Part shown: in pieces, positions 8,673-17,197 of the stretch
How positions within the stretch are numbered: position 1 is the first letter of the stretch
Layout: each line of letters begins with the position of its first letter
Assembly (NCBI GenBank): GCA_023415835.1
Contig: JAEZJK010000122.1
Location: forward strand, 33,886 to 97,885
From: Bacillota bacterium
GTDB taxonomy: Bacteria; Bacillota; UBA4882; UBA8346
DNA length: 64,000 bases
Direction of reading: 5' to 3'
Program-made: the position numbers and the translations under genes
The notes under the pieces: model-generated
What the model saw: only the letters and a program-made list of their open reading frames with translations
What the model was told of the DNA's origin: nothing
Database searches by the model: none

Positions 8673-8915
8673 TCATTTAAAAAGGTCAAAAACATAAATC
8701 CCCCTGCATCCTGCTATTATTATCCAAACTCCGAATACTAGAGGTATTAATCCATAACCTATGTAGTGAATCACTGAACCCGCTTTTTCGCCATACGCCT
8801 TGCGCATCGGCTCCAACTTTTTAAATTTGCCATCCTTACCTTGCAGCCTCAATACAAAAACTAAAATCCCATACCCGCTAAAGATCAACCCAACAATGAT
8901 TGTGATTAGATTCAT
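8673..8915 (-). CDS. small two-helix membrane protein, 80 aa
   Basis: Two hydrophobic helices (residues 4-24 and about 52-70) flank a charged loop rich in lysine (GKDGKFKKLEPMRKAYGEK). GGGGGAG precedes the ATG by about 7 bases. The family is unknown to me. It reads away from the PspC-domain gene on the other strand, with which it could share a promoter region. Confidence 0.65.
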   Translation of the reverse strand: MNLITIIVGLIFSGYGILVFVLRLQGKDGKFKKLEPMRKAYGEKAGSVIHYIGYGLIPLVFGVWIIIAGCRGIYVFDLFK

Positions 8916-9090
8916 TATATTACTCCCCCTTGGCTATTTTTATGGTAAAATAAAGAAACAACGCTTCACCATTTCTAAACTCCGTTTTGAATATAAATGT
9001 ATTTAAAGAGGAATTTTAGCCGTAGAGACGAAGTTTTTGCTTTAAAAAGAAAGAATGAAAGGCCATAGTTTTTAAAAGGAGGTTTTCACT

Positions 9091-9489
9091 TTGGCTCAAA
9101 AACATTTATACCGTTCGGTAAATGACCGAAAAATTGCCGGAGTGGCAGGTGGAATCGGTGATTATCTGGAGGTTGATTCCTCCGTAGTCCGCCTAATCTG
9201 GTTATTGGCAATTTTATTCGGTGGTGCCGGATTTCTGGCTTACATTATTGCTTGGATTGTAATTCCGGAAGAAAGGATCCGCGCTAATGATGATATCATC
9301 GAGGAAGATCCCGCCCCAACTGACGGCAAAACCGAAATAACCGGCGGAATGAACATATTGGGTATTTTATTAATAGTCTTAGGCGGAATATTTCTCCTCA
9401 AAGAATTCATCCCATTCGGGCTTACTAGATACTTCTGGCCATTGATCATAATCGGTTTGGGAATTTTTTTGCTGGTTCCCAGGAAATAA
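9091..9489 (+). CDS. PspC domain protein with C-terminal membrane segments
   Basis: The N-terminal 60 residues are a PspC domain (LYRSVNDRKIAGVAGGIGDYLEVDSSVVRLIW, followed by a membrane helix). After an acidic linker (EEDPAPTDGKTE), residues 85-130 form two more membrane helices like those of LiaI/DUF5668 proteins. PspC-type proteins sit in the cytoplasmic membrane and sense or answer envelope stress. The start is TTG at 9091 with AAAAGGAGG upstream. No pspA-like partner is in the window. Confidence 0.9.
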   Translation: MAQKHLYRSVNDRKIAGVAGGIGDYLEVDSSVVRLIWLLAILFGGAGFLAYIIAWIVIPEERIRANDDIIEEDPAPTDGKTEITGGMNILGILLIVLGGIFLLKEFIPFGLTRYFWPLIIIGLGIFLLVPRK

Positions 9490-9605
9490 AAAATACCCCC
9501 TCTTCAGAGAGGAAAATCATCATAATTCAGGTTTCAAACGAGTTATCCACAGGTGTGCAAAAAATCTGTCGGCATATTGATAACTATCAAGCATATAATG
9601 ATCGG

Positions 9606-10205
9606 TTATTTGAATAAACGGTTCCGCAAAGAATTAACAAAGCTAATCCGATGCCCTCTATTCTTGGCAGGGAAAACCCCGGCGTTTACCGAACGGACTT
9701 CTTCAACCGAATAGAAAGCTTTTGGGTTAAATTGTTTAATAATCGACACTACTTCAGGGAGGCAGCTTCGTTTGAAAATCGTATAAACCACATTGACCGG
9801 TCCGGATCCTCCCTGGGCAGCTATACTGGTAACTCCAAAACCTGACTCCCGTAATGAGTCGATTAGTTCCATCTCACCGTTGGTGGTAAAGATCCTAATA
9901 ATCAAAACCCCCATCGCCAGCTTTCCTTCGATAGTAATCCCGATAAAGTTTCCACAAGCAAAACCGGCGGCATAGGCAATGTAACAAAAAATATTATCTA
10001 AGTTTTGCATGATTTGACCGATTGCCACCAACCAAATCAAGACTTCAAAGAAACCGAAAATGGACGCCAAAAACTTTTGCCCCTTGGATACAAAAATTAT
10101 TCGGAGTGTCCCGATAGTCACATCACAAATCCGGGATAAAAAGATCAGGCAAGGCAATACGACCCAAGTAAACAGATCCGAATTCATCCATTGTGCCAAA
10201 TCCAA
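9606..10205 (-). CDS. DUF5698/DUF2179 membrane protein (UPF0316, YebE-like)
   Basis: Residues 10-95 form three membrane helices with the family's ISRICDVTIGTLRIIFVSKG segment. The C-terminal half (about 105-175) is a cytosolic DUF2179 domain (TTNGEMELIDSLRESGFGVTSI and YTIFKRSCLPEVVSII). Such proteins are common in Bacillota; their function is not established. The start is TTG at 10205 with AAGGTG about 5 bases before it. No neighbour suggests a role. Confidence 0.9.
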   Translation of the reverse strand: MDLAQWMNSDLFTWVVLPCLIFLSRICDVTIGTLRIIFVSKGQKFLASIFGFFEVLIWLVAIGQIMQNLDNIFCYIAYAAGFACGNFIGITIEGKLAMGVLIIRIFTTNGEMELIDSLRESGFGVTSIAAQGGSGPVNVVYTIFKRSCLPEVVSIIKQFNPKAFYSVEEVRSVNAGVFPAKNRGHRISFVNSLRNRLFK

Positions 10206-10321
10206 TTCACACCTTATCGTTTGATATTATCTAATTATTAAATACGCTTCCCTAACAGTATTTCCTGCAAGCGCCCGGAATCCAAATATGCCTTCTACAT
10301 AAAAAATTTAGCACCACCTAC

Positions 10322-10348
10322 AAAAAAACCGGGCTACACCGCCCGGCT
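10322..10348 (-). terminator. intrinsic terminator overlapping the gene's stop
   Basis: On the minus strand CCGGGC pairs with GCCCGG around six bases and is followed by a run of seven T. Part of the upstream arm lies inside the last codons of the ATPase gene. Confidence 0.85.
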
Positions 10349-11458
10349 AAAATCCGCCTCTTTTTCTCCCGCGTACTTTAAGAGCCTTTCTAAGGTGCGT
10401 TTCCGTAATTCGGCAATCGCTGTGAAGTCCATATTCGGAATATAATATTCTTCCATTTGATCGTGCAAGTGTTTTGCTTTTGCGATAAACTTAATTGCCG
10501 CTTCAAAAAGCTCTTCAATCAATTTTTGTTCGGATGCGATAACCTCTCCATATTTGGTGAGCACATATGGGGCAACGCAACAGTCCATGTCAATCGTCCG
10601 GTTAACCTTACCCATCGGATAGCAGTGGGGTTCTATCGATGTTGTGAACGCCACTCCAATTTCAGGTATGATTAAATGTTCTATTTTATATGGATCAAAT
10701 GCGCAATAATAACCCTCGCAGCGAAACCCTTTTTCCAGCGCCGCAGTAAGGACCTTATTAAGTAAAGTGGCCTTCCCTGTCCCTACTCCACCGGTAACCG
10801 CCAAGACTCTGGATTGGCAATCCAATAAACTTGGCAAGAAATTTTGAAAACCCTCCGGTGTAATCGCACTGGCAAATAATTTACGGAGAAAACCCGGTTT
10901 AGCAGTAACTTGATATCCGGAGAATAAATCATCTATTACTTCCGCGGCTATTTGATTTGCCTTACCAATCGCCAACCCTTCCGAGTTAATGATCTCCAAA
11001 TCATCGTAAATCTCTTTAGCAGCTTTCAAATAACAGTAAGCCCTACGGAAGTTTTGGCTAATCTCCCGATTTAATTCGATAATCTCTTCTTTCCCGCGGC
11101 GGATCCCTTTTTCATCCCAATAGTCGCCTAAATGAATAATCTCATCCACTGCGCCTGGATGACGCGGATCAATAATATGGGGACTGGTTCCATCCATCAA
11201 CGCCACTTCAATCTGGGGAAAAACCACTCCATCAAGGGAGTTGTTATCTGAAGAACAATGATGCAACTCGACATCATACCCTCGCTCGTTTAATTCAGCC
11301 GCCAACGCTTTCATAAACGAACTTTTACCCACACCGGGGCCGCCTTTAATTATCATAATTCTAGTGGCATCCGGCGGAATTAGATAATTGTAATATGAAA
11401 AAAAGCCCACTGAAGTATTTCCACCCGGAAAAGCCTCACGTATCTTACCCTTTGCCAT
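10334..11458 (-). CDS. twin P-loop ATPase, PRK06851 family
   Basis: The 374-residue protein carries two Walker A motifs, GGPGVGKSSF near residue 38 and TGGVGTGKATLL near residue 220, so it is a tandem-repeat NTPase. Each half is followed by similar blocks (HHCSSDNNSLDGVVFP in the first, YYCAFDPYKIEHLIIPE in the second), as in the PRK06851 family known from Bacillota. The biological role of that family is not established. The ATG has GAGGGGAG upstream. It is cytoplasmic with no membrane segments. The hemerythrin gene upstream is on the same strand, 70 bases away. Confidence 0.85.
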   Translation of the reverse strand: MAKGKIREAFPGGNTSVGFFSYYNYLIPPDATRIMIIKGGPGVGKSSFMKALAAELNERGYDVELHHCSSDNNSLDGVVFPQIEVALMDGTSPHIIDPRHPGAVDEIIHLGDYWDEKGIRRGKEEIIELNREISQNFRRAYCYLKAAKEIYDDLEIINSEGLAIGKANQIAAEVIDDLFSGYQVTAKPGFLRKLFASAITPEGFQNFLPSLLDCQSRVLAVTGGVGTGKATLLNKVLTAALEKGFRCEGYYCAFDPYKIEHLIIPEIGVAFTTSIEPHCYPMGKVNRTIDMDCCVAPYVLTKYGEVIASEQKLIEELFEAAIKFIAKAKHLHDQMEEYYIPNMDFTAIAELRKRTLERLLKYAGEKEADFSRAV

Positions 11459-11528
11459 TTAATCTCCCCTCTCTTAGGACTTTGGCCTAAAAATAGTCTA
11501 TGCTCAAAAAGAGAGGGGGGTGAACCTA

Positions 11529-11933
11529 TTACAGTTTGTCCTTTAAAAAAGCCCCCAAAAGCTTATCCACATTTCGGATATGGCCATTTAGCCAATTGAC
11601 GACCGTCCGATTGGTCATAACCACGATATGGGTCCCCGGACCGGTAGTGGCCAACTCGTTCTTTAATCCCATGAAACTTTGAATGAATTGCTCATGTTGT
11701 TTCTTATGGTTTAAATAGTCGGGATAATTATATTGCTTCATCAATGCTTCTTCAGTGCCAAAATGGGTGACCACATAACTTTCTAAAAAACCGATGATCT
11801 CGTTCAATACTTCCTTCCCTTTTCCCTGGGTACATGCTTCCAGCATCTGGTTGATCCTTTTAAATAATTCTTTGTGCTGGTTATCGATTTCCAGAGAGCC
11901 CACCGCCAGATCTTCCGTCCATTCAATCGCCAT
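11529..11933 (-). CDS. bacteriohemerythrin
   Basis: This is a four-helix di-iron O2-binding protein of 134 residues. All ligands are present: H20, H57, E61, H76, H80, H118 and D123, in the usual H..HxxxE..HxxxH..HxxxxD order. In anaerobes such proteins bind oxygen for sensing, storage or detoxification. GGAGGGG precedes the ATG. It stands as a single-domain protein, not fused to a chemoreceptor. Confidence 0.95.
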   Translation of the reverse strand: MAIEWTEDLAVGSLEIDNQHKELFKRINQMLEACTQGKGKEVLNEIIGFLESYVVTHFGTEEALMKQYNYPDYLNHKKQHEQFIQSFMGLKNELATTGPGTHIVVMTNRTVVNWLNGHIRNVDKLLGAFLKDKL

Positions 11934-12078
11934 GGTTTTCCCCTCCTAAACTCTAATGAAATACCTTTTAAATTATTTTCGGCTTTCCAAAGAATTGTCC
12001 TTAGCAAAACTTTCGTTAATCCGTTTAAATATTCAAACTTAAGTTATTGGCAATTTGGTTCTTTTGCGTTAGCACTGC

Positions 12079-13056
12079 TTAAAAGGGAACCATTCCCGCC
12101 GTAATCAGTAACCACCCGATTAGCAAATACGATTGGCTATCCAACCAAAACTGTAACCCTTCAGGAATCCAAGGCGATTTAAATGATTCGGGCACTGATT
12201 GGTTTTCCAGGTTCAAGATGAATTTTTTTAGTTTTAAGGCCATCTCCGGATTACCCCTTGGATCGCCTAGGCTGATATCTCCGTAAAACGGTTGGCTTTT
12301 CCCAAATAACATCCGAAAGTCTTCGGCGAAAGTCTCTTCGCTGGAATCATTCCATGCAGCAGTATTAACTTTACCCGGCCCCCGCCATTTACCCCCTCGA
12401 ATCCGAAGGTAGGTATCCCATAACGAATTAGATTCCGGATTTTTAGAATGCATAAACCGAGAATGCAGATGGTGCCCTAGTTCATGAAGTAACGTTACGC
12501 GTAGTTGTTCATAACTTTTGTCATGAATATCGGGGGCGCTGATCATTACAAATCCCTCCCCTCCCAAACCGCTAATTTCGGGAACTCCGCACGGTAAAAG
12601 GTAAACCCGTAAACCGGAAAGAAAAGCGGATGGTAGCGTTGGAGCTAGCTCGGTTAAAACCCGAAACGCCTCTTCCCTGCTATAAGCCGATTTCCCCTTT
12701 TCATCCAAATGGTAACCTTCCCAATCTTTAATAGCGGTAATATCGCCACGATCCAAATATTCCAAGCCTTTCCGTAGTTCTTTGTAATAATTCAACAAAG
12801 TGACGGTCTCTTCAGGGGAATATACTTTAAAACCGGCGGTTCCCAACTTGCCATTATTCTCTTCAAAACTCTCGATTTTTCTTTTAATCGCCTCCAGTTC
12901 ACGCACAATCTCCGCCTTACTCCGTGAGGAAATATTTAATAAATCCCCGTTCGCAGCGTTTAAACCTGGCTGAATAGGCAATATTACATTAAAAAAGCTA
13001 TATAATAATAACAACAACATTGTAACAATTCCCGCCCGTATTTTTCCTTCTAACAT
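12079..13056 (-). CDS. membrane-anchored zinc metallopeptidase (HExxH)
   Basis: The protein has an N-terminal hydrophobic segment (residues 8-28) that could be an uncleaved anchor or signal, a coiled-coil-like stretch (about 45-70), the zinc motif HELGHH at 191-196 and, about 55 residues later, EETFAEDFRMLFG, whose glutamate fits a gluzincin third ligand. A hydrophobic helix closes the protein (LLIGWLLITAGMVPF). The catalytic part should lie outside the membrane. The start is the ATG at 13056, since AAGGAGG lies 7 bases before it and overlaps the alternative GTG at 13065. The family is not one I can name. Confidence 0.75.
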   Translation of the reverse strand: MLEGKIRAGIVTMLLLLLYSFFNVILPIQPGLNAANGDLLNISSRSKAEIVRELEAIKRKIESFEENNGKLGTAGFKVYSPEETVTLLNYYKELRKGLEYLDRGDITAIKDWEGYHLDEKGKSAYSREEAFRVLTELAPTLPSAFLSGLRVYLLPCGVPEISGLGGEGFVMISAPDIHDKSYEQLRVTLLHELGHHLHSRFMHSKNPESNSLWDTYLRIRGGKWRGPGKVNTAAWNDSSEETFAEDFRMLFGKSQPFYGDISLGDPRGNPEMALKLKKFILNLENQSVPESFKSPWIPEGLQFWLDSQSYLLIGWLLITAGMVPF

Positions 13057-13112
13057 CAGGTTCACCTCCTTCTTTCTGACCCGATTATATCACTTTTCCA
13101 ATGTTATGTAAA

Positions 13113-13799
13113 CTAAACGGCCTGTTTACAATATTGTTTCAACGGGCATTCTTGGCAATTGGGGTTATGAGGCCGGCAATATCTCCGGCCGAGATTTAAT
13201 AGGAGAATATGAAGTGAAAAATGATAACGCGCAGGAATTATAGGCGTTAATAATTGCTCCATTTGGGCAGGGTCAACTCCGGGTTTAACCCAACCCATCC
13301 GGATTGCAATCCGGTGAATATGAGTGTCTACTGGAAATGCCGGTAAATTCAAACCAAACAGAAGTACACAAGCTGCGGTTTTAGATCCCACTCCCGGTAA
13401 GCCCTGGAGAAATTCCCTGGCCAGCTCGGGATCGTCCCCAAGTTTATCCAAGGTTAATTCTTGAATGCGATTCTGAATAGCTTTTAAAACGGCTCGGATT
13501 GTTTTGGCTTTTTGATTGGCCAGGCCTCCGGAACGAATCACCTCTATCAATACTGCCTCTTCCACTTTTAGTACCGCTTCCGGTTCCGGAAAGGCCAATT
13601 TAAACTGGCGCCAACTTGCTAAAGCATTCCGATCCGAAGTAGCTTGAGTCAAAATAGTGGCGAGCAGGACATCCAAAGCGCTTTCACAATAAGCCAACGG
13701 GCTGCTTTGATGTAACAGTTCCGGTTCTCCGAGAGATTTATGGAGTTTATCGTCGATCAAAGCGAAATAACCATCGGGATCTTTTAAATAGTTATTCAT
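13113..13799 (-). CDS. nth: endonuclease III-type DNA glycosylase
   Basis: HhH-GPD DNA repair enzyme removing oxidised pyrimidines and cutting the abasic site. The hairpin LPGVGSKTA carries the catalytic lysine K140, and FPVDTH supplies the catalytic aspartate D158. The C-terminus keeps the [4Fe-4S] pattern C-x6-C-x2-C-x5-C (CRPHNPNCQECPLKQYC). The length of 228 residues is normal. No Shine-Dalgarno precedes the ATG; a TATAAT sits 6 bases upstream, so the mRNA may be leaderless. Confidence 0.93.
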   Translation of the reverse strand: MNNYLKDPDGYFALIDDKLHKSLGEPELLHQSSPLAYCESALDVLLATILTQATSDRNALASWRQFKLAFPEPEAVLKVEEAVLIEVIRSGGLANQKAKTIRAVLKAIQNRIQELTLDKLGDDPELAREFLQGLPGVGSKTAACVLLFGLNLPAFPVDTHIHRIAIRMGWVKPGVDPAQMEQLLTPIIPARYHFSLHILLLNLGRRYCRPHNPNCQECPLKQYCKQAV

Positions 13800-13805
13800 A
13801 ACATG

Positions 13806-13834
13806 ATTATATCAAATGTCTTATCAATTGGCAT
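13806..13834 (-). promoter_or_regulatory. promoter for a possibly leaderless nth mRNA
   Basis: On the minus strand TATAAT lies at 13811-13806 and ATGCCA (4 of 6 matches to TTGACA) at 13834-13829, with a 17-base spacer. Only six bases separate the -10 box from the A of the nth ATG at 13799, so transcription would start at or next to the start codon. Confidence 0.45.
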
Positions 13835-14049
13835 ATCAATAAAGCAGGCAAATTTTTTTCATTATGTACAGCTCTTAAAAGGACTTCTTTAATTTGAAGC
13901 TTCAAACCTTAAAAACCGTGAATATACTTGATTTTCTGTTGATCTTCGGGAGAGGAATTATCATGTCCAACTAGAATATTTCTTTTGTTCAAAAAATGAT
14001 CATTATCTAAAAAGCACAGATAATGATATCTAAAAAGGGGCGTCAGATA

Positions 14050-14706
14050 ATGTCCAACGTCGTAATTGAACAAAATGAAGCATCAATTAGGGAAGAGTTT
14101 TATCTTCCTCCCCTAGAGGTTAAAAATTTATATGCGATAGCCCAAACCGGCGCTGCCAGTTCCATCAATTCACTACGTGATTTTTTAGGTATGAATGTGG
14201 ACATTCATTTAAACTGCCTAACATTTCTCCCGTTCCCCATTTTAATTGACCGTATCAAACTCTTTTATCAAAACAATATCGGTTTTCATCTTCGTTTTTC
14301 CGGAGACATTACCGGCGAAATTTTTACTTTCTTTCGCGAACAAGATGCCCAAAATCTGATCGAACGGATGTTAGGACAAAAACGGAAGCCGGGACGCGGC
14401 CTAAACCGTGTTGAAACCTCCGTTCTTTCCGAATTAGTTAACATCGTTTCCAATACTTTTTGGCGGGCTCTCTCCGAAAAAACCCTTCTCAACTGGTACT
14501 TTACTCCTCCAACCCCGGTCACAGATTTAAACCGTTCCTTGATTTACTCTGCAAAAATCTATAATTTGGACAATCTACTGATCCATTTCGAATACATCAT
14601 TCCGATTCTGGAAATCCGATTTCAATTCATCATTTTACCAGCTAAAAACACGATGAACAAAATCCTTTCCAAACTAAGTTCAACCCCAATAATAGAAAAC
14701 GAATAA
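14050..14706 (+). CDS. CheC/CheX/FliY-like phosphatase-fold protein
   Basis: The layout is that of CheC-type chemotaxis phosphatases. The second signature S-x3-E-x2-N-x22-P is present (S124, E128, N131, proline near 153). The first copy, expected near LYAIAQTGAASSIN, has lost its E and N, so at most one active site remains, as in CheX-like proteins. GDITGEIFTFF and AQNLIERMLG match the family's beta-alpha core. It could remove phosphate from a response regulator. The start is the ATG at 14050 with AAGGGG upstream; the earlier ATG at 14023 lacks a ribosome site. No chemotaxis genes are adjacent. Confidence 0.65.
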   Translation: MSNVVIEQNEASIREEFYLPPLEVKNLYAIAQTGAASSINSLRDFLGMNVDIHLNCLTFLPFPILIDRIKLFYQNNIGFHLRFSGDITGEIFTFFREQDAQNLIERMLGQKRKPGRGLNRVETSVLSELVNIVSNTFWRALSEKTLLNWYFTPPTPVTDLNRSLIYSAKIYNLDNLLIHFEYIIPILEIRFQFIILPAKNTMNKILSKLSSTPIIENE

Positions 14707-14832
14707 TTTTTGGTAACGTCATTAGTCCTTAACGAATAGAACCGGATCCAACATAAACGGCACCGGCCGGCAGGAGATTTTCGCCAATCCTCGAATAATA
14801 AGGTAAAAATAACATAAAAGGGGGGAGTGCAA

Positions 14833-15279
14833 ATGACGCTAAAAGAACGCATCCAAGAGGATTTAAAAACCGCTATGAAAAGCAAGGATCAATTGCGCCT
14901 TTCTGTAATCCGTTTGGCGAAGGCAGCAATTACCAATCTGGAAATTGCCCGCGGACATGAACTGAACGATTCCGAGACCCTTGAAGTATTGGCCAAAGAA
15001 TCCAAACAGCGGAATGACGCAATCAATGAGTATGAGAAAGCCGGGCGGAACGATATTGTTAACACCCTTAAAGAGGAAGTCAAAATTCTTCAAGCATATC
15101 TTCCGGCTCAACTTTCCGAAGCCGAAATCAGCCAACTCGTTAAGGAGACCGTTGCCGAACTTGGCGTTACCAGTAAAAAAGAAATGGGCAAAGTAATGGC
15201 GGCCCTGATGCCAAAAACTAAAGGACGGGCCGATGGCAGGATTGTCAACCAAATTGTCAGTTCGATCCTTGGTGAATAG
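14833..15279 (+). CDS. yqeY: GatB/YqeY domain protein
   Basis: The 148-residue protein is the stand-alone YqeY, related to the C-terminal tRNA-binding part of GatB. It begins MTLKERIQEDLKTAMKSKDQ, continues with RLSVIRLAKAAI and EILQAYLPAQLSEAEI and ends with GRADGRIVNQIV, all typical. The start is the ATG at 14833 after GGGGGGAG; the GTG at 14827 is too close to it. The family's precise role is not settled. The downstream RHH gene is in the same direction. Confidence 0.95.
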   Translation: MTLKERIQEDLKTAMKSKDQLRLSVIRLAKAAITNLEIARGHELNDSETLEVLAKESKQRNDAINEYEKAGRNDIVNTLKEEVKILQAYLPAQLSEAEISQLVKETVAELGVTSKKEMGKVMAALMPKTKGRADGRIVNQIVSSILGE

Positions 15280-15307
15280 AACCTACCGGTTTGGTAAGAC
15301 TAATTTT

Positions 15308-15493
15308 ATGAAAGAAAACTTCGCAAAAAAAAGTTTACACGTCCGAATTAATATTGAATTATATGAAAAGCTCCGCCAAATATCCTTTTATGAACATCGG
15401 ACGCTAACTGAGGTAATCTCGAGGTTAATCAACGAATATGTAGAAGAAAAGGCCGTTGAAGAATTGGATTTAACCACGCCAATAGTGCTATAA
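15308..15493 (+). CDS. ribbon-helix-helix DNA-binding protein, 61 aa
   Basis: From the ATG at 15308 the protein starts MKENFAKKSLHVRINIELYEKLRQ and continues with HRTLTEVISRLINEYVEEKA. That is a beta strand followed by two helices with the spacing of CopG/Arc-type repressors. It follows yqeY by 28 bases and is probably cotranscribed, since its own ribosome site is weak. No toxin partner lies next to it, so it is more likely a lone regulator than an antitoxin. Confidence 0.7.
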   Translation: MKENFAKKSLHVRINIELYEKLRQISFYEHRTLTEVISRLINEYVEEKAVEELDLTTPIVL

Positions 15494-15495
15494 AT

Positions 15496-15518
15496 AAAAG
15501 ACCCCTTTCGGGGGGTCT
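15496..15518 (-). terminator. intrinsic terminator of the ferredoxin gene
   Basis: On the minus strand AGACCCC pairs with GGGGTCT around six bases, followed by TTTTATTTA. It lies right after the ferredoxin stop. The plus strand lacks a T-run, so it does not serve the convergent RHH gene well. Confidence 0.75.
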
Positions 15519-15524
15519 CCATAC

Positions 15525-15695
15525 TTACTCTTTGTTCGGCGCTCCAACCGGGCAAACATCGGCGCAGGCGCCACATTCAATGCATTTGCTCGGGTCGATT
15601 ACATATTTATCGGAACCCTCACTAATAGCATCTACCGGGCATTCCGGCTGACAAGCACCGCAGCTGATGCATTCATCATTAATTTTGTAACTCAT
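15525..15695 (-). CDS. 2[4Fe-4S] ferredoxin, 56 aa
   Basis: The minus strand encodes 56 residues starting MSYKINDECISCGACQPECP, with a second cluster motif CIECGACADVCPVG. Both C-x2-C-x2-C-x3-C-P motifs are intact, as in clostridial ferredoxins that carry low-potential electrons. TAGGAGG precedes the ATG by 7 bases. A terminator follows the stop, so it is monocistronic. Confidence 0.95.
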   Translation of the reverse strand: MSYKINDECISCGACQPECPVDAISEGSDKYVIDPSKCIECGACADVCPVGAPNKE

Positions 15696-15901
15696 GAGAC
15701 ACCTCCTAATTTAAGTAGCGTTAAATATATTCCAATAAAAAATAACATACATGCTCATTGTTCGACCAAAAACCGAAAAATCCTCTTAACAATTTTTACT
15801 TTTTAGGAATATCAGTTCCTTATTTTGTTTTAGTTGGTATACTTTATCTCCCTCTTCCGCTTGCTTTTTCTGAATAAATTGGTTATAATATTATCTGCAA
15901 T

Positions 15902-15976
15902 GCGGGTGTGGCTCAGTGGTAGAGCATCGGCTTCCCAAGCCGAGGACCGCGGGTTCGAATCCCGTCGCCCGCTCCA
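15902..15976 (+). tRNA. tRNA-Gly (anticodon CCC)
   Basis: A complete cloverleaf: acceptor GCGGGTG/CGCCCGC, D-arm GCTC..GAGC, anticodon stem TCGGC/GCCGA with loop TTCCCAA, T-arm GCGGG-TTCGAAT-CCCGT. The CCA end is encoded. The anticodon CCC reads GGG. Confidence 0.97.
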
Positions 15977-15991
15977 AATTTATTTAAAATG

Positions 15992-16019
15992 CTTCTAGAA
16001 TAATTTCTAGAAGTTTTTT
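15992..16019 (+). terminator. terminator after tRNA-Gly
   Basis: CTTCTAGAA (15992-16000) pairs perfectly with TTCTAGAAG (16005-16013) around TAAT, followed by six T. It separates the two tRNA genes into independent transcripts. Confidence 0.85.
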
Positions 16020-16108
16020 AGTCCCTTCATGGTCCCGGTTGATTTACGGTCCCGTATATGTTAAAATTAATCACGGTTTAAGCATTGAAGGATAAAAAGT
16101 TTTTTTAA

Positions 16109-16183
16109 GCTGGCGTAGCTCAATGGTAGAGCAGCGGTATCGTAAACCGCAGGTTGCGGGTTCAATTCCCATCGCCAGCTCCA
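16109..16183 (+). tRNA. tRNA-Thr (anticodon CGT)
   Basis: Acceptor GCTGGCG/CGCCAGC, D-arm GCTC..GAGC, anticodon stem GCGGT/ACCGC with loop ATCGTAA, encoded CCA. The anticodon CGT reads ACG. The T-stem (GCGGG against CCCAT) has one C-A mismatch at its second pair, while the T-loop TTCAATT is normal. Confidence 0.95.
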
Positions 16184-16207
16184 TTTTCTAATAAATGCCT
16201 AAATTTT

Positions 16208-16236
16208 AACCAGGGCTATCTGCTCTGGTTTTTTAT
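16208..16236 (+). terminator. terminator after tRNA-Thr
   Basis: AACCAGGGC (16208-16216) pairs with GCTCTGGTT (16222-16230) around TATCT with one G-T pair, followed by a T-run. Confidence 0.85.
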
Positions 16237-16330
16237 GTTTAGTTAACCCTTCCATAGGATTTTTTAGCGTAATGTAGAAATATTACCATTAAAAGTCTTC
16301 CATTATCTTTCTTAAACCAGGAGGGTTAAT

Positions 16331-17197
16331 ATGGCACCGGCTATATCCTGTTCCGATTTATTTAAAAATTATGGCTCGAAAAAAGTGCTTCAGGGAGTTA
16401 ACTTGGAAGTGCCGCCGGGGACAATTTTCGCTTTGTTAGGGACCAATGGCGCCGGTAAAACCACCTTGATACGCACTCTAATGGGTTTAATCCCCAAATC
16501 CGGCGGCGAGGTCAAGGTCTTGGGTGAAGAACCTTACCGGATCGGCCCCCAATTAAGGCAACGCATCGGTTATGTTTCCGAAGAACAAGGATTATATGGA
16601 TGGATGACTGTAGCAACGATGATTAAATTCTGTAAGGCATTATATGAACGTTGGGACGATAAATTGATCCATAAGTATCTCAACCATTTTCAATTGGATC
16701 CGGATTCAAAAATCAGGGAACTATCCAAAGGCCAAACTGTTAAGCTCGCCTTAATATTGGCCCTGGCTCCCCAACCGGATTTACTAGTCTTAGATGAACC
16801 GATGAATGGGCTCGACCCATTGGCTCAATATGAATTTTTACAAGTAATTATGAAAGATTTTAGCCTTGAGGGCCGGACAATCTTCTACTCGACTCATATT
16901 TTGGCCGATGTCCAAAACACAGCCCATCAAGGGGCTATACTTTATGATGGCAAAATTCAAACAGCCGGGCGAATCGATGAAATTCGCAATCAAATCGCTA
17001 AAATCAGAATCAACAAAGGGGCTACTCCACCGGCAATTGAAGCAGTTCCACTAAACCAAGATCCATCCGAGGGCTTATTTTTGATTCCTAGCGCGAGCAT
17101 CCCGGAAGTAGCCGCCGCTTCGGAAGAGGTAATTCCCCAGGTCTCATTGGAAGAAGCTTTCTTCTTTTATTGCATGAGGGGGAAAAAACATGATTAA
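16331..17197 (+). CDS. ABC transporter ATP-binding protein
   Basis: This is the energy-coupling subunit of the exporter formed with the next two genes. Walker A is GTNGAGKTT, the signature is LSKGQTVKLAL, Walker B is LLVLDEPMNGLDP and the switch histidine lies in YSTHIL. The C-terminal 70 residues after the ATPase core are family-specific (about 220-288). GGAGGG precedes the ATG. The stop overlaps the start of the permease gene by 8 bases, which indicates translational coupling. The type is that of ABC-2 exporters of lipids, drugs or peptides. Confidence 0.95.
   Translation: MAPAISCSDLFKNYGSKKVLQGVNLEVPPGTIFALLGTNGAGKTTLIRTLMGLIPKSGGEVKVLGEEPYRIGPQLRQRIGYVSEEQGLYGWMTVATMIKFCKALYERWDDKLIHKYLNHFQLDPDSKIRELSKGQTVKLALILALAPQPDLLVLDEPMNGLDPLAQYEFLQVIMKDFSLEGRTIFYSTHILADVQNTAHQGAILYDGKIQTAGRIDEIRNQIAKIRINKGATPPAIEAVPLNQDPSEGLFLIPSASIPEVAAASEEVIPQVSLEEAFFFYCMRGKKHD

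Noticed and set aside
15308..15493. Toxin-antitoxin pair based on the RHH protein
   Set aside because: No adjacent small toxin gene: yqeY lies upstream and a convergent ferredoxin downstream.
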